DNA of 64,000 nt from Janthinobacterium agaricidamnosum NBRC 102515 = DSM 9628 (GTDB lineage Bacteria > Pseudomonadota > Gammaproteobacteria > Burkholderiales > Burkholderiaceae_D). Of this stretch, positions 42,310 through 50,184 are shown in pieces. Every line of letters starts with the position of its first letter. Position 1 is the stretch's first letter. Below the pieces are notes generated by a model. That model did no database searches and was not told the DNA's origin. It was given only the letters and a program-made list of their open reading frames with translations. Location: positions 1,803,184 through 1,867,183 of the forward strand of contig NZ_HG322949.1 of NCBI RefSeq assembly GCF_000723165.1, given 5' to 3'. The position numbers and the translations under genes were made by a program.

Positions 42310-42906
42310 ATGCATGCATTTTGTAGCGACACCATCCATCCCGATCCCTTGCTGCGCGCCGATCACGGCGTGCTGCGGCCGGACGGCCTGCGCCGCACCG
42401 CGGACGCGCGCGACGCCGCCGGCCAGATCATGGCGCAAGCGCAGGAGCAGGCCGCCGCGCTGGTGCTCGAGACCGAACAGCGGCTGCTGTCGCGCGCCGC
42501 CCGGTTTAATGACGAACTGGCGGCCTCGCACCACGCGTTCATGGAGCAGGCGCAAGACATGGTGATCGAACTGGCGCAAGCGATGTTCAGCCGGCTGGTC
42601 GGCACGCTGGCGCCGCCAGAGCGCCTGGCGGCGCTGTACCAGCGCCTGCGCCAGGAAGTGCCGCGCAGTTTGACGCAGCCGGTCTTCTGGATCCATCCCG
42701 GGCAACTGGCGCTGATGCCGGAAACCGACTGGGAAGTGCGCTGCGATGCGGCGCTGGCTCCCGGCGCCTGCCGCCTGGAAGCGGCGGAGGGGGAGTGGCG
42801 CATCGATTTCGAGGCTGGCCTGGCCGCGCTGCTGTCGACATTACCGGCCGGCGGCACGCTCAAGCCGGCCCATCATTCAACCACTGAGGAGTCCATCCAT
42901 GCCTGA
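42310..42906 (+). CDS. sctL: T3SS ATPase regulator SctL
   Basis: The product is 198 aa, FliH/HrpE family. An N-terminal part runs into a long helix rich in Ala/Gln/Glu (AGQIMAQAQEQAAALVLETE). The C-terminal domain (about 120-190) includes TQPVFWIHPGQLALM and EWRIDFEAGLAALLSTL. SctL links the SctN hexamer to SctQ and restrains its activity. The start at 42310 has AAAAGG upstream. It overlaps the next gene by 8 bp. Confidence 0.85.
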   Translation: MHAFCSDTIHPDPLLRADHGVLRPDGLRRTADARDAAGQIMAQAQEQAAALVLETEQRLLSRAARFNDELAASHHAFMEQAQDMVIELAQAMFSRLVGTLAPPERLAALYQRLRQEVPRSLTQPVFWIHPGQLALMPETDWEVRCDAALAPGACRLEAAEGEWRIDFEAGLAALLSTLPAGGTLKPAHHSTTEESIHA

Positions 42907-43696
42907 ACCCATCACTTCTTACCGGTTGCCGACGCACGACGTCAGCAGTCTCCCGTCGCCGGCCGTACCGGAGGCCAGCCGTCCGTTGCCGCAGCCTCCG
43001 CATGGCGCGCGCCTGGCGCCCGTCGGCCCGCGCGCCAGGGGCGCCGGCCTGGTGAACAAGCGCATGATGGACGAGTTTCGCGAGTTTCGCGCGCGCGAAG
43101 CCGGCAATGCGGAGAAAAACGGGCAGCCGAACACCGCCCTGCGGCGGGATGGTGAAGAGTTGCCTCCGACCTATACGCCAGCGCCGCATGGTCCGTTTGC
43201 GCGGGACGAGCAAGATTCTTATCATCAATTGCCGTCGATGACTCCGCAACAGCATGGGCCGCATGCCTCCCCGGTGTCGGGGCCGCACACGGCACCGCTC
43301 GATGCGCCGCCGCCTTATACGCCGACGCCAGCGCCGGCGCCGCACACGGCGCCGCTGGATGCACCACCGCCTTATACGCCAGAACCCCAGATGCCAGGAC
43401 ACCCTGCGCCGCCGCGCCGTTCGCTGATGGGACACCTGCAAGACTTTTTCCATCAGTTCGACAGCCATATCGGCCAGATGTTCCAGCACTGCCAGATGCC
43501 GCCGTATCCGGAACCCAAGCCGATGCCGCCGAACCTGACACCGGCCGAGCAGGAGCAGTTCCATCAGGAGCAGCAGCATTTGCAGCAGATCTACCGTGTG
43601 CAAATGGGCATGGCGATGGATAACCTGATGACCATGTTGAATATGTTGGCGGACATGTCCAAACGCATGAATAAAATCGCCGCCGAAGCCATTTGA
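42899..43696 (+). CDS. Pro/His-rich protein with PPxY-type repeats, end of sctI operon
   Basis: The product is 265 aa from an ATG with GAGGAG upstream, overlapping sctL. Residues 1-170 are disordered, with three PPxYTP motifs (PPTYTP and twice DAPPPYTP) within a repeated PHTAPLDAPPPYTP block. Residues 190-265 are helical, with HQEQQHLQQIYRVQMGMAMD and ending MLADMSKRMNKIAAEAI, a pattern seen in secreted helical T3SS proteins. There is no signal peptide. It could be an exported helper, pilus tip or effector. PPxY is the ligand of WW domains in eukaryotic ubiquitin ligases, which makes a host target conceivable but unproven. Confidence 0.65.
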   Translation: MPEPITSYRLPTHDVSSLPSPAVPEASRPLPQPPHGARLAPVGPRARGAGLVNKRMMDEFREFRAREAGNAEKNGQPNTALRRDGEELPPTYTPAPHGPFARDEQDSYHQLPSMTPQQHGPHASPVSGPHTAPLDAPPPYTPTPAPAPHTAPLDAPPPYTPEPQMPGHPAPPRRSLMGHLQDFFHQFDSHIGQMFQHCQMPPYPEPKPMPPNLTPAEQEQFHQEQQHLQQIYRVQMGMAMDNLMTMLNMLADMSKRMNKIAAEAI

Positions 43697-43699
43697 TTC

Positions 43700-43720
43700 C
43701 CGCCGCGCATGGCGGCTTTT
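43700..43720 (+). terminator. Terminator after the sctI operon
   Basis: A short GC stem CCGCC / GGCGG is followed by CTTTT. It is weak but placed 4 bp after the last gene. Confidence 0.45.
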
Positions 43721-44331
43721 CGGGCCGCCTGCGCTAGTCACCAGAAGATTTTGTCAACCGTTCTAAGTATTTCTACGGATATATATTTTCAGTATAAATT
43801 CAGTACAGAGTGCGCATCATGCGTTACATTATCGATCTTATACATATTATTTATAATATTAAAATAATATTTCATAAATAATATCTTTTTTTGCGATCGC
43901 CATGCGGACGCGCCGATGGCCCTCCCGACGCCGCGGCCGGCTGCCAGGGCGGGGCTTGCCGGCGCGCAGAAAAGGCTTGGTTTCTATTAATCTTTGGCTA
44001 TAAAATGTTGTTGAGTAAAATGTTGCTTTGCAAACTGTTGCTCAATTAAATGTTTTTCAATACGTTTTTTGTCACGACTATAAGTATTTTGTAAATTGTA
44101 TTTTGCAAGTTGAGTTGTAACCAAGTTGTAATGCCAACCGGGTATTGTCCCGGGGAGCCGCGCTGCTGGCGGATGATCTGTTTTTTTGTAATTTATGGTG
44201 GCTTGCATGAAATTGAACGTATCTAGTGTCTGCGTACCTCTTGCGCATCGGGCTGTATATTGCGTGTGCCGAACCGGGAAAAATCTGCTGAAAACGGCAG
44301 CTGGCGTCAATTGCATACGCGGTTATGCCCA
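43721..44331. other. AT-rich gene-poor region upstream of the OmpR-type regulator
   Basis: This 611-bp stretch is far poorer in GC than the rest, with runs such as AATATTAAAATAATATT near 43855. At about 44002-44060, imperfect 15-bp units starting AAAATGTTG are repeated about four times. A minus-strand frame of 109 aa crosses it and reads pentapeptide-like repeats, but it lacks supporting coding bias. Such AT islands are typical of H-NS-type silencing targets and of horizontally acquired DNA. Confidence 0.5.
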
Positions 44332-45021
44332 ATGACACAAAAGATTGGCTGCTACATTCGAAGTGACGCAGGTTACGAACGTATCAAGCACATGCTGGAA
44401 ATGGCCTCCTATGAATGCCAGCGCTTCCCATCTGAAAATACCTTGTTGCGGATGACGGGACGTCGAAATTTAGTCATGCTGATTATCGATATAGGGACCG
44501 ACCTGTCCGCCGCCGAGTGGTTTTCATCGTGGCTCAATTGCCGCAGCGGCGACCGTACGCCGATCATCGCCCTGTCGGGCGCGGCCAGTCCGGACTTGAG
44601 CGTGCTGGCGCTCGATTCGGGGGCGGACGATTTCCTGCATATGCATTTCGAGCCGGTGGAAGCGCTGGCGCGCATTCGCGCCGCGATCCGGCGCAGCAAT
44701 CCGGTCGGCCTGAGCCGCACGATTGCGCTGGAGGGGTTTGTGCTGGACCGCGAGGCGAGCAGGATTTCCTACGATAACGAGGTGATCGAATTGACGCCGC
44801 GCGAATTCACCATGGCGTGGCTGTTTTTTTCGTCGCCCGGCATTTATATCTCGCGCAGCACGATCGGCTCGACCATCTGGAGCGCCGACAGCGAGATTGC
44901 CGGCCGTACCATCGAACAGCATGTCTACAAGCTGCGCAAGAAACTGGAACTGGGGCCGGAGCGCAAGGTCACCATCCGCACCGCCTACAGCCAGGGCTAC
45001 CGGCTCGAAATCCATACCTGA
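44332..45021 (+). CDS. OmpR-family transcription regulator with degenerate receiver
   Basis: The product is 229 aa. The N-terminal receiver (about 1-120) keeps the candidate phospho-Asp (LIIDIG) but has lost the acidic pocket near the start (CYIRSDAG). It also has Met-His where the conserved Lys-Pro should be (GADDFLHMHFEP). The C-terminal winged helix (about 135-228) is intact: IELTPREFTMAWLFF, then RTIEQHVYKLRKKLEL and VTIRTAYSQGYRLE. No sensor kinase is adjacent. HrpG of Xanthomonas and Ralstonia is also OmpR-like and sits at the hrp locus, so this is a good candidate for upstream control of the sigma gene. That role is inferred. Confidence 0.85.
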   Translation: MTQKIGCYIRSDAGYERIKHMLEMASYECQRFPSENTLLRMTGRRNLVMLIIDIGTDLSAAEWFSSWLNCRSGDRTPIIALSGAASPDLSVLALDSGADDFLHMHFEPVEALARIRAAIRRSNPVGLSRTIALEGFVLDREASRISYDNEVIELTPREFTMAWLFFSSPGIYISRSTIGSTIWSADSEIAGRTIEQHVYKLRKKLELGPERKVTIRTAYSQGYRLEIHT

Positions 45022-45048
45022 TCCGTTGCGCCGTTGCCCCGCGTCAAT

Positions 45049-45080
45049 CCCCCCCCTGCCACCGAGGAGGCAGGGGGGGG
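45049..45080. terminator. Hairpin between the regulator and sctC
   Basis: A 12-bp perfect stem, eight C then TGCC / GGCA then eight G, with an 8-nt loop, lies between two convergent genes. The G-run is prone to length change. Confidence 0.65.
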
Positions 45081-45088
45081 GCACCGCG

Positions 45089-46906
45089 TCAGCGGTTGCT
45101 GCGCACCATATCCAGATAGCTGTTCAATTGCGCATTGCCGACGCTGCGGCGTCCCTTGCAGCGCGCCCGCGGCGGTTTGGCGGCGATCGCGCCCGGCGCC
45201 GCCAGCGCTGGCGCCAGGCCGGCCGGAACCTGGGCAGCCGCTGCTGCCAGCAGCGTATTCGCCTGCACCTGCACGCTCGATTGCGGCGTCGCCGCGATGC
45301 CGTCGCCGGTCAGGCGGGGCGTGATCAGGAACAGCCGTTCACGGCTGCTCTGCGAGTCCGACGATGAGCGGAACATGCCGCCGATTAGCGGCAAATCGCC
45401 CAGCAGCGGCACTTTCTGGTTTTGCCGGTTCAGTTTTTCGGCATGGTAGCCGCCTATCATCAGCGTTTGCTGCAAGTTGATGATCGCCTGGGTACTGATA
45501 TTCGAGCGCGTCACCTTGGTATTGGCATTGTTGCTGCTGTCGCCGAGACTGCCGTCTTCGACGTCGACTTCCAGGTGTACCCGCTGCGCGCTGCCGTCGT
45601 GCACCAGGCGCGGCACCACGCGCAGCAGGGTGCCGACTGAAATATTGGCCAGGTCGGCGACCCGTTCGCCGACCAGCGGCACGTAGGCGGTCTGGCTCAG
45701 GTCGAGCACCGCCGGCACATTGTCGAGCGTCATGATGGTCGGCTTGGCCAGCACATGGGCTTCGCCGCTGCCTTCGAGTGCATGCAGGCGGGCGTAAAAG
45801 CGGCCGAGGTTATTGATCAGCAGCGTCGATCCCGGCAGCGGCGTATCGGTGCCGTTCGAATTGGCGCCGGTGCCGTTGACGGTGGTGGTGGTATTGCCGC
45901 TGGTGACGCTCCACTCGACGCCCAGCTCGGCCAGCTTGTCGCGGTCGATATCGATGATCAGCGCTTCGATTTCAATCTGGCGCGGTTCGACATCGAGCTC
46001 GTCCAGCAAGGCCCGGTACATATCGCGCTTCTCCGGCAAGTCGTATACGATCAGCGCATTCAGGGTGGGATCGGCGTCGATGCGGATGCGCTGTTTCTGT
46101 TCGCCGCCCTTGTTGCGCGGCTGGGCCGCCGGCGCCAGGCCGGGATCGGGATTTTCGGCCGGCAGCATGCCGAGTTTCTGGTACGGCGATTTGGCGACGC
46201 GCTCGGCCGGCGCTTCGGTCCTGGCCTGCGTGTCGTTATTGATCATGCCGCTCAAGATGGTTTTCAGACCGGGGATGGTTTCCTTCTGGCCGCGCCGGTC
46301 GATGGTGCGGTCGGTTGCGTTGGCGTACTTGAGGCGGAACACCATGATCTGCTTGTCTTGCGGCGCGACGCCTTTTTCCTTGGCCGTCGGCGTCAGCAAC
46401 TTGCGCGCCAGTTCGACATACGGCCGCGGGCCGCTGACGATCACCGCGCCGTCTTCCGGCAGTTCACCCCAGCCGAAACGGCTGTCGAACAGGCCCAGGC
46501 CGACCAGCGCCGGCTTGGCGTCGGGCACCGCGGCTTCGCCGATGTTCAGCCGGGCGGTGGTGTAGTCGCCGTCCGGCACGATGTACAGCGTGGCATTGTA
46601 GACAAACCAGCGGAAATGCTGCGTCGCTCCCAGGCGATCGAGGAAGTCGCTGCCGCTGTCGGCCTTGATGCGGCCCTTGACGCGCGACGCTTCGGTCAGG
46701 CTGCTCTCGACCCGCACGCCATAGGCGGTGGCGAATTCAGCCAGCACTTTTTCCAGCCCCATGCCGTTGGCGTCGACCGAATAGGCGGTGTCTTTCCAGT
46801 TGGCGGGCGTGCTGGCCGCCGCCGGCAGCGCCGTCATCAGCGGTACCGCCAGCGAGGCCGCCAGCAGGAGCGCGCGGCGCCATGACGAAAAATGACTGTG
46901 GTTCAT
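45089..46906 (-). CDS. sctC: T3SS outer-membrane secretin SctC
   Basis: The product is 605 aa. A signal peptide covers about 1-33 (LLLAASLAVPLMTALPAAAS). Periplasmic N-domains follow (NGMGLEKVLAEFATAYGV, PRPYVELARKLL), then the secretin domain (RQIEIEALIIDIDRDKLAEL, VPLLGDLPLIGGMFRSS, RERLFLITPRL). The last 80 residues contain the region expected to bind a pilotin. AAAGGA precedes the ATG at 46906, which overlaps the upstream chaperone stop. SctC forms the outer-membrane channel. It lies apart from sctI-L, as hrcC does in P. syringae. Confidence 0.96.
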   Translation of the reverse strand: MNHSHFSSWRRALLLAASLAVPLMTALPAAASTPANWKDTAYSVDANGMGLEKVLAEFATAYGVRVESSLTEASRVKGRIKADSGSDFLDRLGATQHFRWFVYNATLYIVPDGDYTTARLNIGEAAVPDAKPALVGLGLFDSRFGWGELPEDGAVIVSGPRPYVELARKLLTPTAKEKGVAPQDKQIMVFRLKYANATDRTIDRRGQKETIPGLKTILSGMINNDTQARTEAPAERVAKSPYQKLGMLPAENPDPGLAPAAQPRNKGGEQKQRIRIDADPTLNALIVYDLPEKRDMYRALLDELDVEPRQIEIEALIIDIDRDKLAELGVEWSVTSGNTTTTVNGTGANSNGTDTPLPGSTLLINNLGRFYARLHALEGSGEAHVLAKPTIMTLDNVPAVLDLSQTAYVPLVGERVADLANISVGTLLRVVPRLVHDGSAQRVHLEVDVEDGSLGDSSNNANTKVTRSNISTQAIINLQQTLMIGGYHAEKLNRQNQKVPLLGDLPLIGGMFRSSSDSQSSRERLFLITPRLTGDGIAATPQSSVQVQANTLLAAAAAQVPAGLAPALAAPGAIAAKPPRARCKGRRSVGNAQLNSYLDMVRSNR

Positions 46907-47328
46907 GGTATTCCTTTTGCAAGAGCCATGCGCATGCGCAGTTCCTGGCGTTGCCGTGGCGATTGGGCGTTGCGTGCCGCCGGCGGCGCTGCCAGGTTGA
47001 GGCGCCAGTAGGCGACCTGGTTCAACAAGGTTTCCAGCGGCTGCGCGGCCTGGCTCCAGTGCGTCACGCCAGGCAGCCACTGACTCAGCAGCAAGCTGTT
47101 GCCGTCTTCCGACAGGCGCAGGCCGGCGTCGAAATACTGTGCGCTGGAAAAGCCCAGCCGCAGCGCCGCGTTCAGCCGTTCGCCGTTGGATGGCGCATAC
47201 AGCACCGCGCTCAGTTCCGCGCCGCCGGGACGCGGCGTCAGCGTGACTGTCTCGCCATCGATCTCGGCCGGCACGCCCGGCGCCAGTCGCGCCAGCCATG
47301 CCGCGACGGTGTTGTCGTCGGCGCCCAA
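46903..47328 (-). CDS. Small T3SS chaperone upstream of sctC (HrpG/SctG-like)
   Basis: The product is 141 aa from a TTG at 47328, 2 bp after the preceding stop; no in-frame ATG is better placed. The CesT-like pattern is visible: an N-terminal helix VAAWLARLAPG, strands ETVTLTPR and AELSAVLYA, then SLLLSQWLPGV and a long helix LETLLNQVAYWRLNL. In P. syringae hrpF-hrpG-hrcC have the same order, and HrpG is chaperone-like. It overlaps sctC by 4 bp. The client is probably the 78-aa protein encoded just upstream. Confidence 0.65.
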   Translation of the reverse strand: MGADDNTVAAWLARLAPGVPAEIDGETVTLTPRPGGAELSAVLYAPSNGERLNAALRLGFSSAQYFDAGLRLSEDGNSLLLSQWLPGVTHWSQAAQPLETLLNQVAYWRLNLAAPPAARNAQSPRQRQELRMRMALAKGIP

Positions 47329-47330
47329 GA

Positions 47331-47567
47331 TCAGCGGCCCGATTCGGTCAGCACGGTCTTCATCGGCTTTTCATGCAGCAGGCTTTGCGCCAGCATGACG
47401 TTGCGGATCGCCCAGCTTTTTTCCATCAGCCGCGAGAATTCGGCCGGGTCCGGCTGCTCGCCGTCGGCCTGGCGCCGCATGAAGTCTTCCATCTGATCCG
47501 CATTCTTGTCATCTTGCCGGTTCAAACGGCTGAGGTCCCGCAGCGCCGCCAGATTTGTGTCGTTCAT
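47331..47567 (-). CDS. 78-aa needle-like or HrpF-like T3SS protein
   Basis: The product is helical and begins MNDTNLAALRDLSRLNRQ. The second half, PDPAEFSRLMEKSWAIRNVM followed by KPMKTVL, resembles the end of needle subunits (a P-x-DP/NPA turn, a Trp/Tyr helix, then a basic K-x-x-K stretch). The size also fits SctF (about 80 aa). Its position before a chaperone and sctC equals HrpF of P. syringae. No other needle candidate of the right size is visible in the window. The start at 47567 is chosen by family size; the SD is weak. First gene of the sctC operon. Confidence 0.55.
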   Translation of the reverse strand: MNDTNLAALRDLSRLNRQDDKNADQMEDFMRRQADGEQPDPAEFSRLMEKSWAIRNVMLAQSLLHEKPMKTVLTESGR

Positions 47568-47835
47568 AGTCAGGTTCTCTTTCAGGGTGGAGGGAAAAGC
47601 GCGCACCGTCGGCGTCATTTTCATGGCGCCGGCGGCCCGCGGGCCTTGCGATGAAAGCATTCTAAGTGAGTCGCGCCGCGCACGACGATCTGGATGAGAT
47701 TTGTTGAGACACTGCTTTTTCAACGTCTCGTACAATCGAATCGTCGAGTAAGGCCAGGCGTATCTCCGGCGCCGCCGGTGCCGAAAACAATCGGGCACGT
47801 CTAGTCGTTTTGCGCATAAAAAAGGAAAACAACTG

Positions 47836-48438
47836 ATGCAAGTCACATCTTTTTGGCGATCGCGCCAACTGGCGATACTGCTGTTACTGGCCGGCGCCGC
47901 GATCCGCTCGCAAGCCGCCGATCCCTTGCCGCCAGTGGGCTGGACCTTGCCGGTGCTGGGCGTACCGGGCGGCGCCCTGTACGGCCGTGCGATGCCTGCC
48001 GCGTCTTCCGCCGGCGCCGATGCGCAGGAAGAGGATTGCATCGAAGATGAACCGGCGCCGGTCCGTGCCGCGCCGTTCGCCGCGGCCATGGCGCAACCTG
48101 CCGCGCCGGGCGCCACGCCCGCCGCATCCGCCACCCTGCCTGCCGTCGTGACTGCCTCGGTGGCGACGCCGGTGGTGTCGCCCGAATGGCGCATCCTGGC
48201 CAGCGACAAGACCCTGAATGCGACGTTCAAGCGCTGGGCGGCGGCCGCCAACTGGCAATTGCTGTGGGAAGTGCCGGTCGATTATGCGGTCGACAGCGAC
48301 ACCACCATACCAGGCAGTTTCGAGAAGGCGGTCGAGACGGTCGCCAAGAGCATGGAATCGGCCGAAGTGCCAATGAAAGTCATTTTCTACCAGGGTAACC
48401 ACGTCTTGCGTGTCGTCGAAAAAGGGACAGAACAATGA
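47836..48438 (+). CDS. pilL: Type IVb pilus protein PilL/TcpQ-like
   Basis: The product is 200 aa. A signal peptide (about 1-27) and an Ala/Pro-rich linker are followed by the C-terminal TcpQ-type domain (about 115-198: WRILASDKTLNATFKRWAAA, then GSFEKAVETVAKSM). Such proteins assist the pilus secretin. AAAGGA precedes the ATG. It is the first gene of the pil operon, divergent from the T3SS sctC operon across 268 bp, in which no HrpL-type box was found. It overlaps pilN by 4 bp. Confidence 0.8.
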   Translation: MQVTSFWRSRQLAILLLLAGAAIRSQAADPLPPVGWTLPVLGVPGGALYGRAMPAASSAGADAQEEDCIEDEPAPVRAAPFAAAMAQPAAPGATPAASATLPAVVTASVATPVVSPEWRILASDKTLNATFKRWAAAANWQLLWEVPVDYAVDSDTTIPGSFEKAVETVAKSMESAEVPMKVIFYQGNHVLRVVEKGTEQ

Positions 48439-50174
48439 ATCGTATCAACCGGACATGGCCAGGCGCCGCACTGTTCCTGATGCTCGCGGCGCTGGGCGGC
48501 TGCAGCGACTTGAGCAAGCGCGCTGAAAAAAGCATCGGCGAAGGAGATGTCAGCGCATCGCAATATGTCAAGCAAGTCGGGCAGAATATCCCGTCGCCGC
48601 AGCCGCAAGAGCCGTCGGCGGTCGAGCATGACAGCGGCATCTGGCTCAGCAAGAAGATAGTCCGGCGCGACGGCCCGTCGCTGCCGCCGGTGTTCCGCGA
48701 AACCGCGATTTTCGACCGTACCGTCTATTCGCTGCAAGAATTGGCCGAACGCCTGTCGCGCCAGTCCGGCCTGTCCGTGACGGTGCGTTCCGACGCGGCG
48801 CTGGCGGCGGCCCGGCTGCAATCCGATGGCGGCCAGGCAAACGGCGCGCCAGTCTCGGTGGCGCCTGGCCAGAATGCGCCGTATGCCGCCTTGCCGCCCG
48901 GCGTGCCGGGCGGCGCGCAGGGCAATGGCGTGCCGCCGGCGCCGGGCGCGGCCAACCCGCTGCGCGGCGGCGCCAGGGCGCCGCTCGGCGTGCGCCTGGT
49001 GCATACCGAAGGCGACTTTAAAAGCTTGCTCGACCAGGCCGCGCTGCGCTTTGGCGTGTCATGGAAATATGCCGATGGCGGCGTGAGTTTTTACTTCATG
49101 GATTCGCATACTTACCAGATCAATACCTTCCCCGGCGAAGCCAAGTTTTCGGCCTCGGTCAGCAGCGGCGCCAGTTCCAGCGGCGGCGTGTCCACCGCTG
49201 GCGCCGGCGGCGCGGCGGCGGGCGGCACGGGCGGCGGTTCGGATGGCGTCAATTCCAACAACCGCCAGAATACCGCCGTCGCGTCGTCGCTGTCGGTGTA
49301 CGGCAATGTCGAAAAGACCGTCGAGGCGCTGTTGTCGCCGTATGGCAAGGTGGTGTCGTCGCCGGCCACCGGTTCGATCACGGTGATCGACGTGCCCGAA
49401 GTGCAGCAGCGGGTGGCGGCCTATATCGCCAACGAGAACAGCGTCATGTCGCGCCAGATCGCCATCAATGTGACGGTGCTGGCGGTGAGCCTGAACGACT
49501 CCGACGAATACGGCATCAACTGGAACCTGGTGTACAACAATTTGTCGAATAATTACGGCATCAAGAATGCGCTCGATTCGACCACCACGACCGGCTTTTC
49601 CGCCGGCCTGCTGAGTTCCGCGAGCGGCAAGTTCTCCGGCAGTTCGCTGCTGATCAAGGCATTGGCGCAGCAGGGCCAGGTGCGCCGCCAGACCAGCGCC
49701 ACCGTGGTCACGCTGAACAACCAGCCGGTGCCGGTGCAAGTGGCGCGCCAGACCAGCTATGTGCAGTCGTCGCAGACCACCCTGACGCCGCAGGTCGGCA
49801 GCGCCACCACGGTGACGCCGGGCACCGTGACCACCGGCTTTAATATGAGCATCCTGCCGCATATCCTGGAGAACGGTAACGTGATGCTGCAATTTTCCAC
49901 CGATATCTCGGCGCTGAACAAGCTGCGTCCGGTGGGCAGCAAGGAAAACGGCGTGGAAGTGCCGGAAGTCGATACCCGCAATTTCCTGCAGCGCGTCTCG
50001 ATGAAGTCGAACCAGACGCTGATCATCAGCGGTTTCGAGCAAAACGAAGATACCTTCAACCAGAACGGCATCGGCCGGCCCGACAATTTCGTGCTGGGCG
50101 GCGGCAAGAAAGCGGCAAAAAACAAGGATGTGATCGTGATCCTGGTCACGCCGACTACCGTATCGTCCCTGTAA
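48435..50174 (+). CDS. pilN: Type IVb pilus secretin PilN (lipoprotein)
   Basis: The product is 579 aa. The lipobox LGGC is at about residue 23. The N-terminal part includes Pro/Gly/Ala linkers and a Ser/Gly-rich stretch at about 240-275. The secretin domain is C-terminal (RQIAINVTVLAVSLNDSDEY, TSATVVTLNNQPVPVQVARQ, FLQRVSMKSNQTLIISGF). It forms the outer-membrane pore of the R64/BFP-type pilus. Confidence 0.93.
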   Translation: MNRINRTWPGAALFLMLAALGGCSDLSKRAEKSIGEGDVSASQYVKQVGQNIPSPQPQEPSAVEHDSGIWLSKKIVRRDGPSLPPVFRETAIFDRTVYSLQELAERLSRQSGLSVTVRSDAALAAARLQSDGGQANGAPVSVAPGQNAPYAALPPGVPGGAQGNGVPPAPGAANPLRGGARAPLGVRLVHTEGDFKSLLDQAALRFGVSWKYADGGVSFYFMDSHTYQINTFPGEAKFSASVSSGASSSGGVSTAGAGGAAAGGTGGGSDGVNSNNRQNTAVASSLSVYGNVEKTVEALLSPYGKVVSSPATGSITVIDVPEVQQRVAAYIANENSVMSRQIAINVTVLAVSLNDSDEYGINWNLVYNNLSNNYGIKNALDSTTTTGFSAGLLSSASGKFSGSSLLIKALAQQGQVRRQTSATVVTLNNQPVPVQVARQTSYVQSSQTTLTPQVGSATTVTPGTVTTGFNMSILPHILENGNVMLQFSTDISALNKLRPVGSKENGVEVPEVDTRNFLQRVSMKSNQTLIISGFEQNEDTFNQNGIGRPDNFVLGGGKKAAKNKDVIVILVTPTTVSSL

Positions 50175-50184
50175 GCGAGCCGCC

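Noticed and set aside
43987..44316. 109-aa minus-strand frame in the AT-rich region
   Set aside because: No convincing SD, and its pentapeptide-like repeats come from simple AT-rich DNA repeats; kept only as a described region.
45049..45080. Poly-C/poly-G tract as a phase-variation switch
   Set aside because: It lies between the stops of two convergent genes, so length change would not alter a reading frame; treated as a terminator stem.
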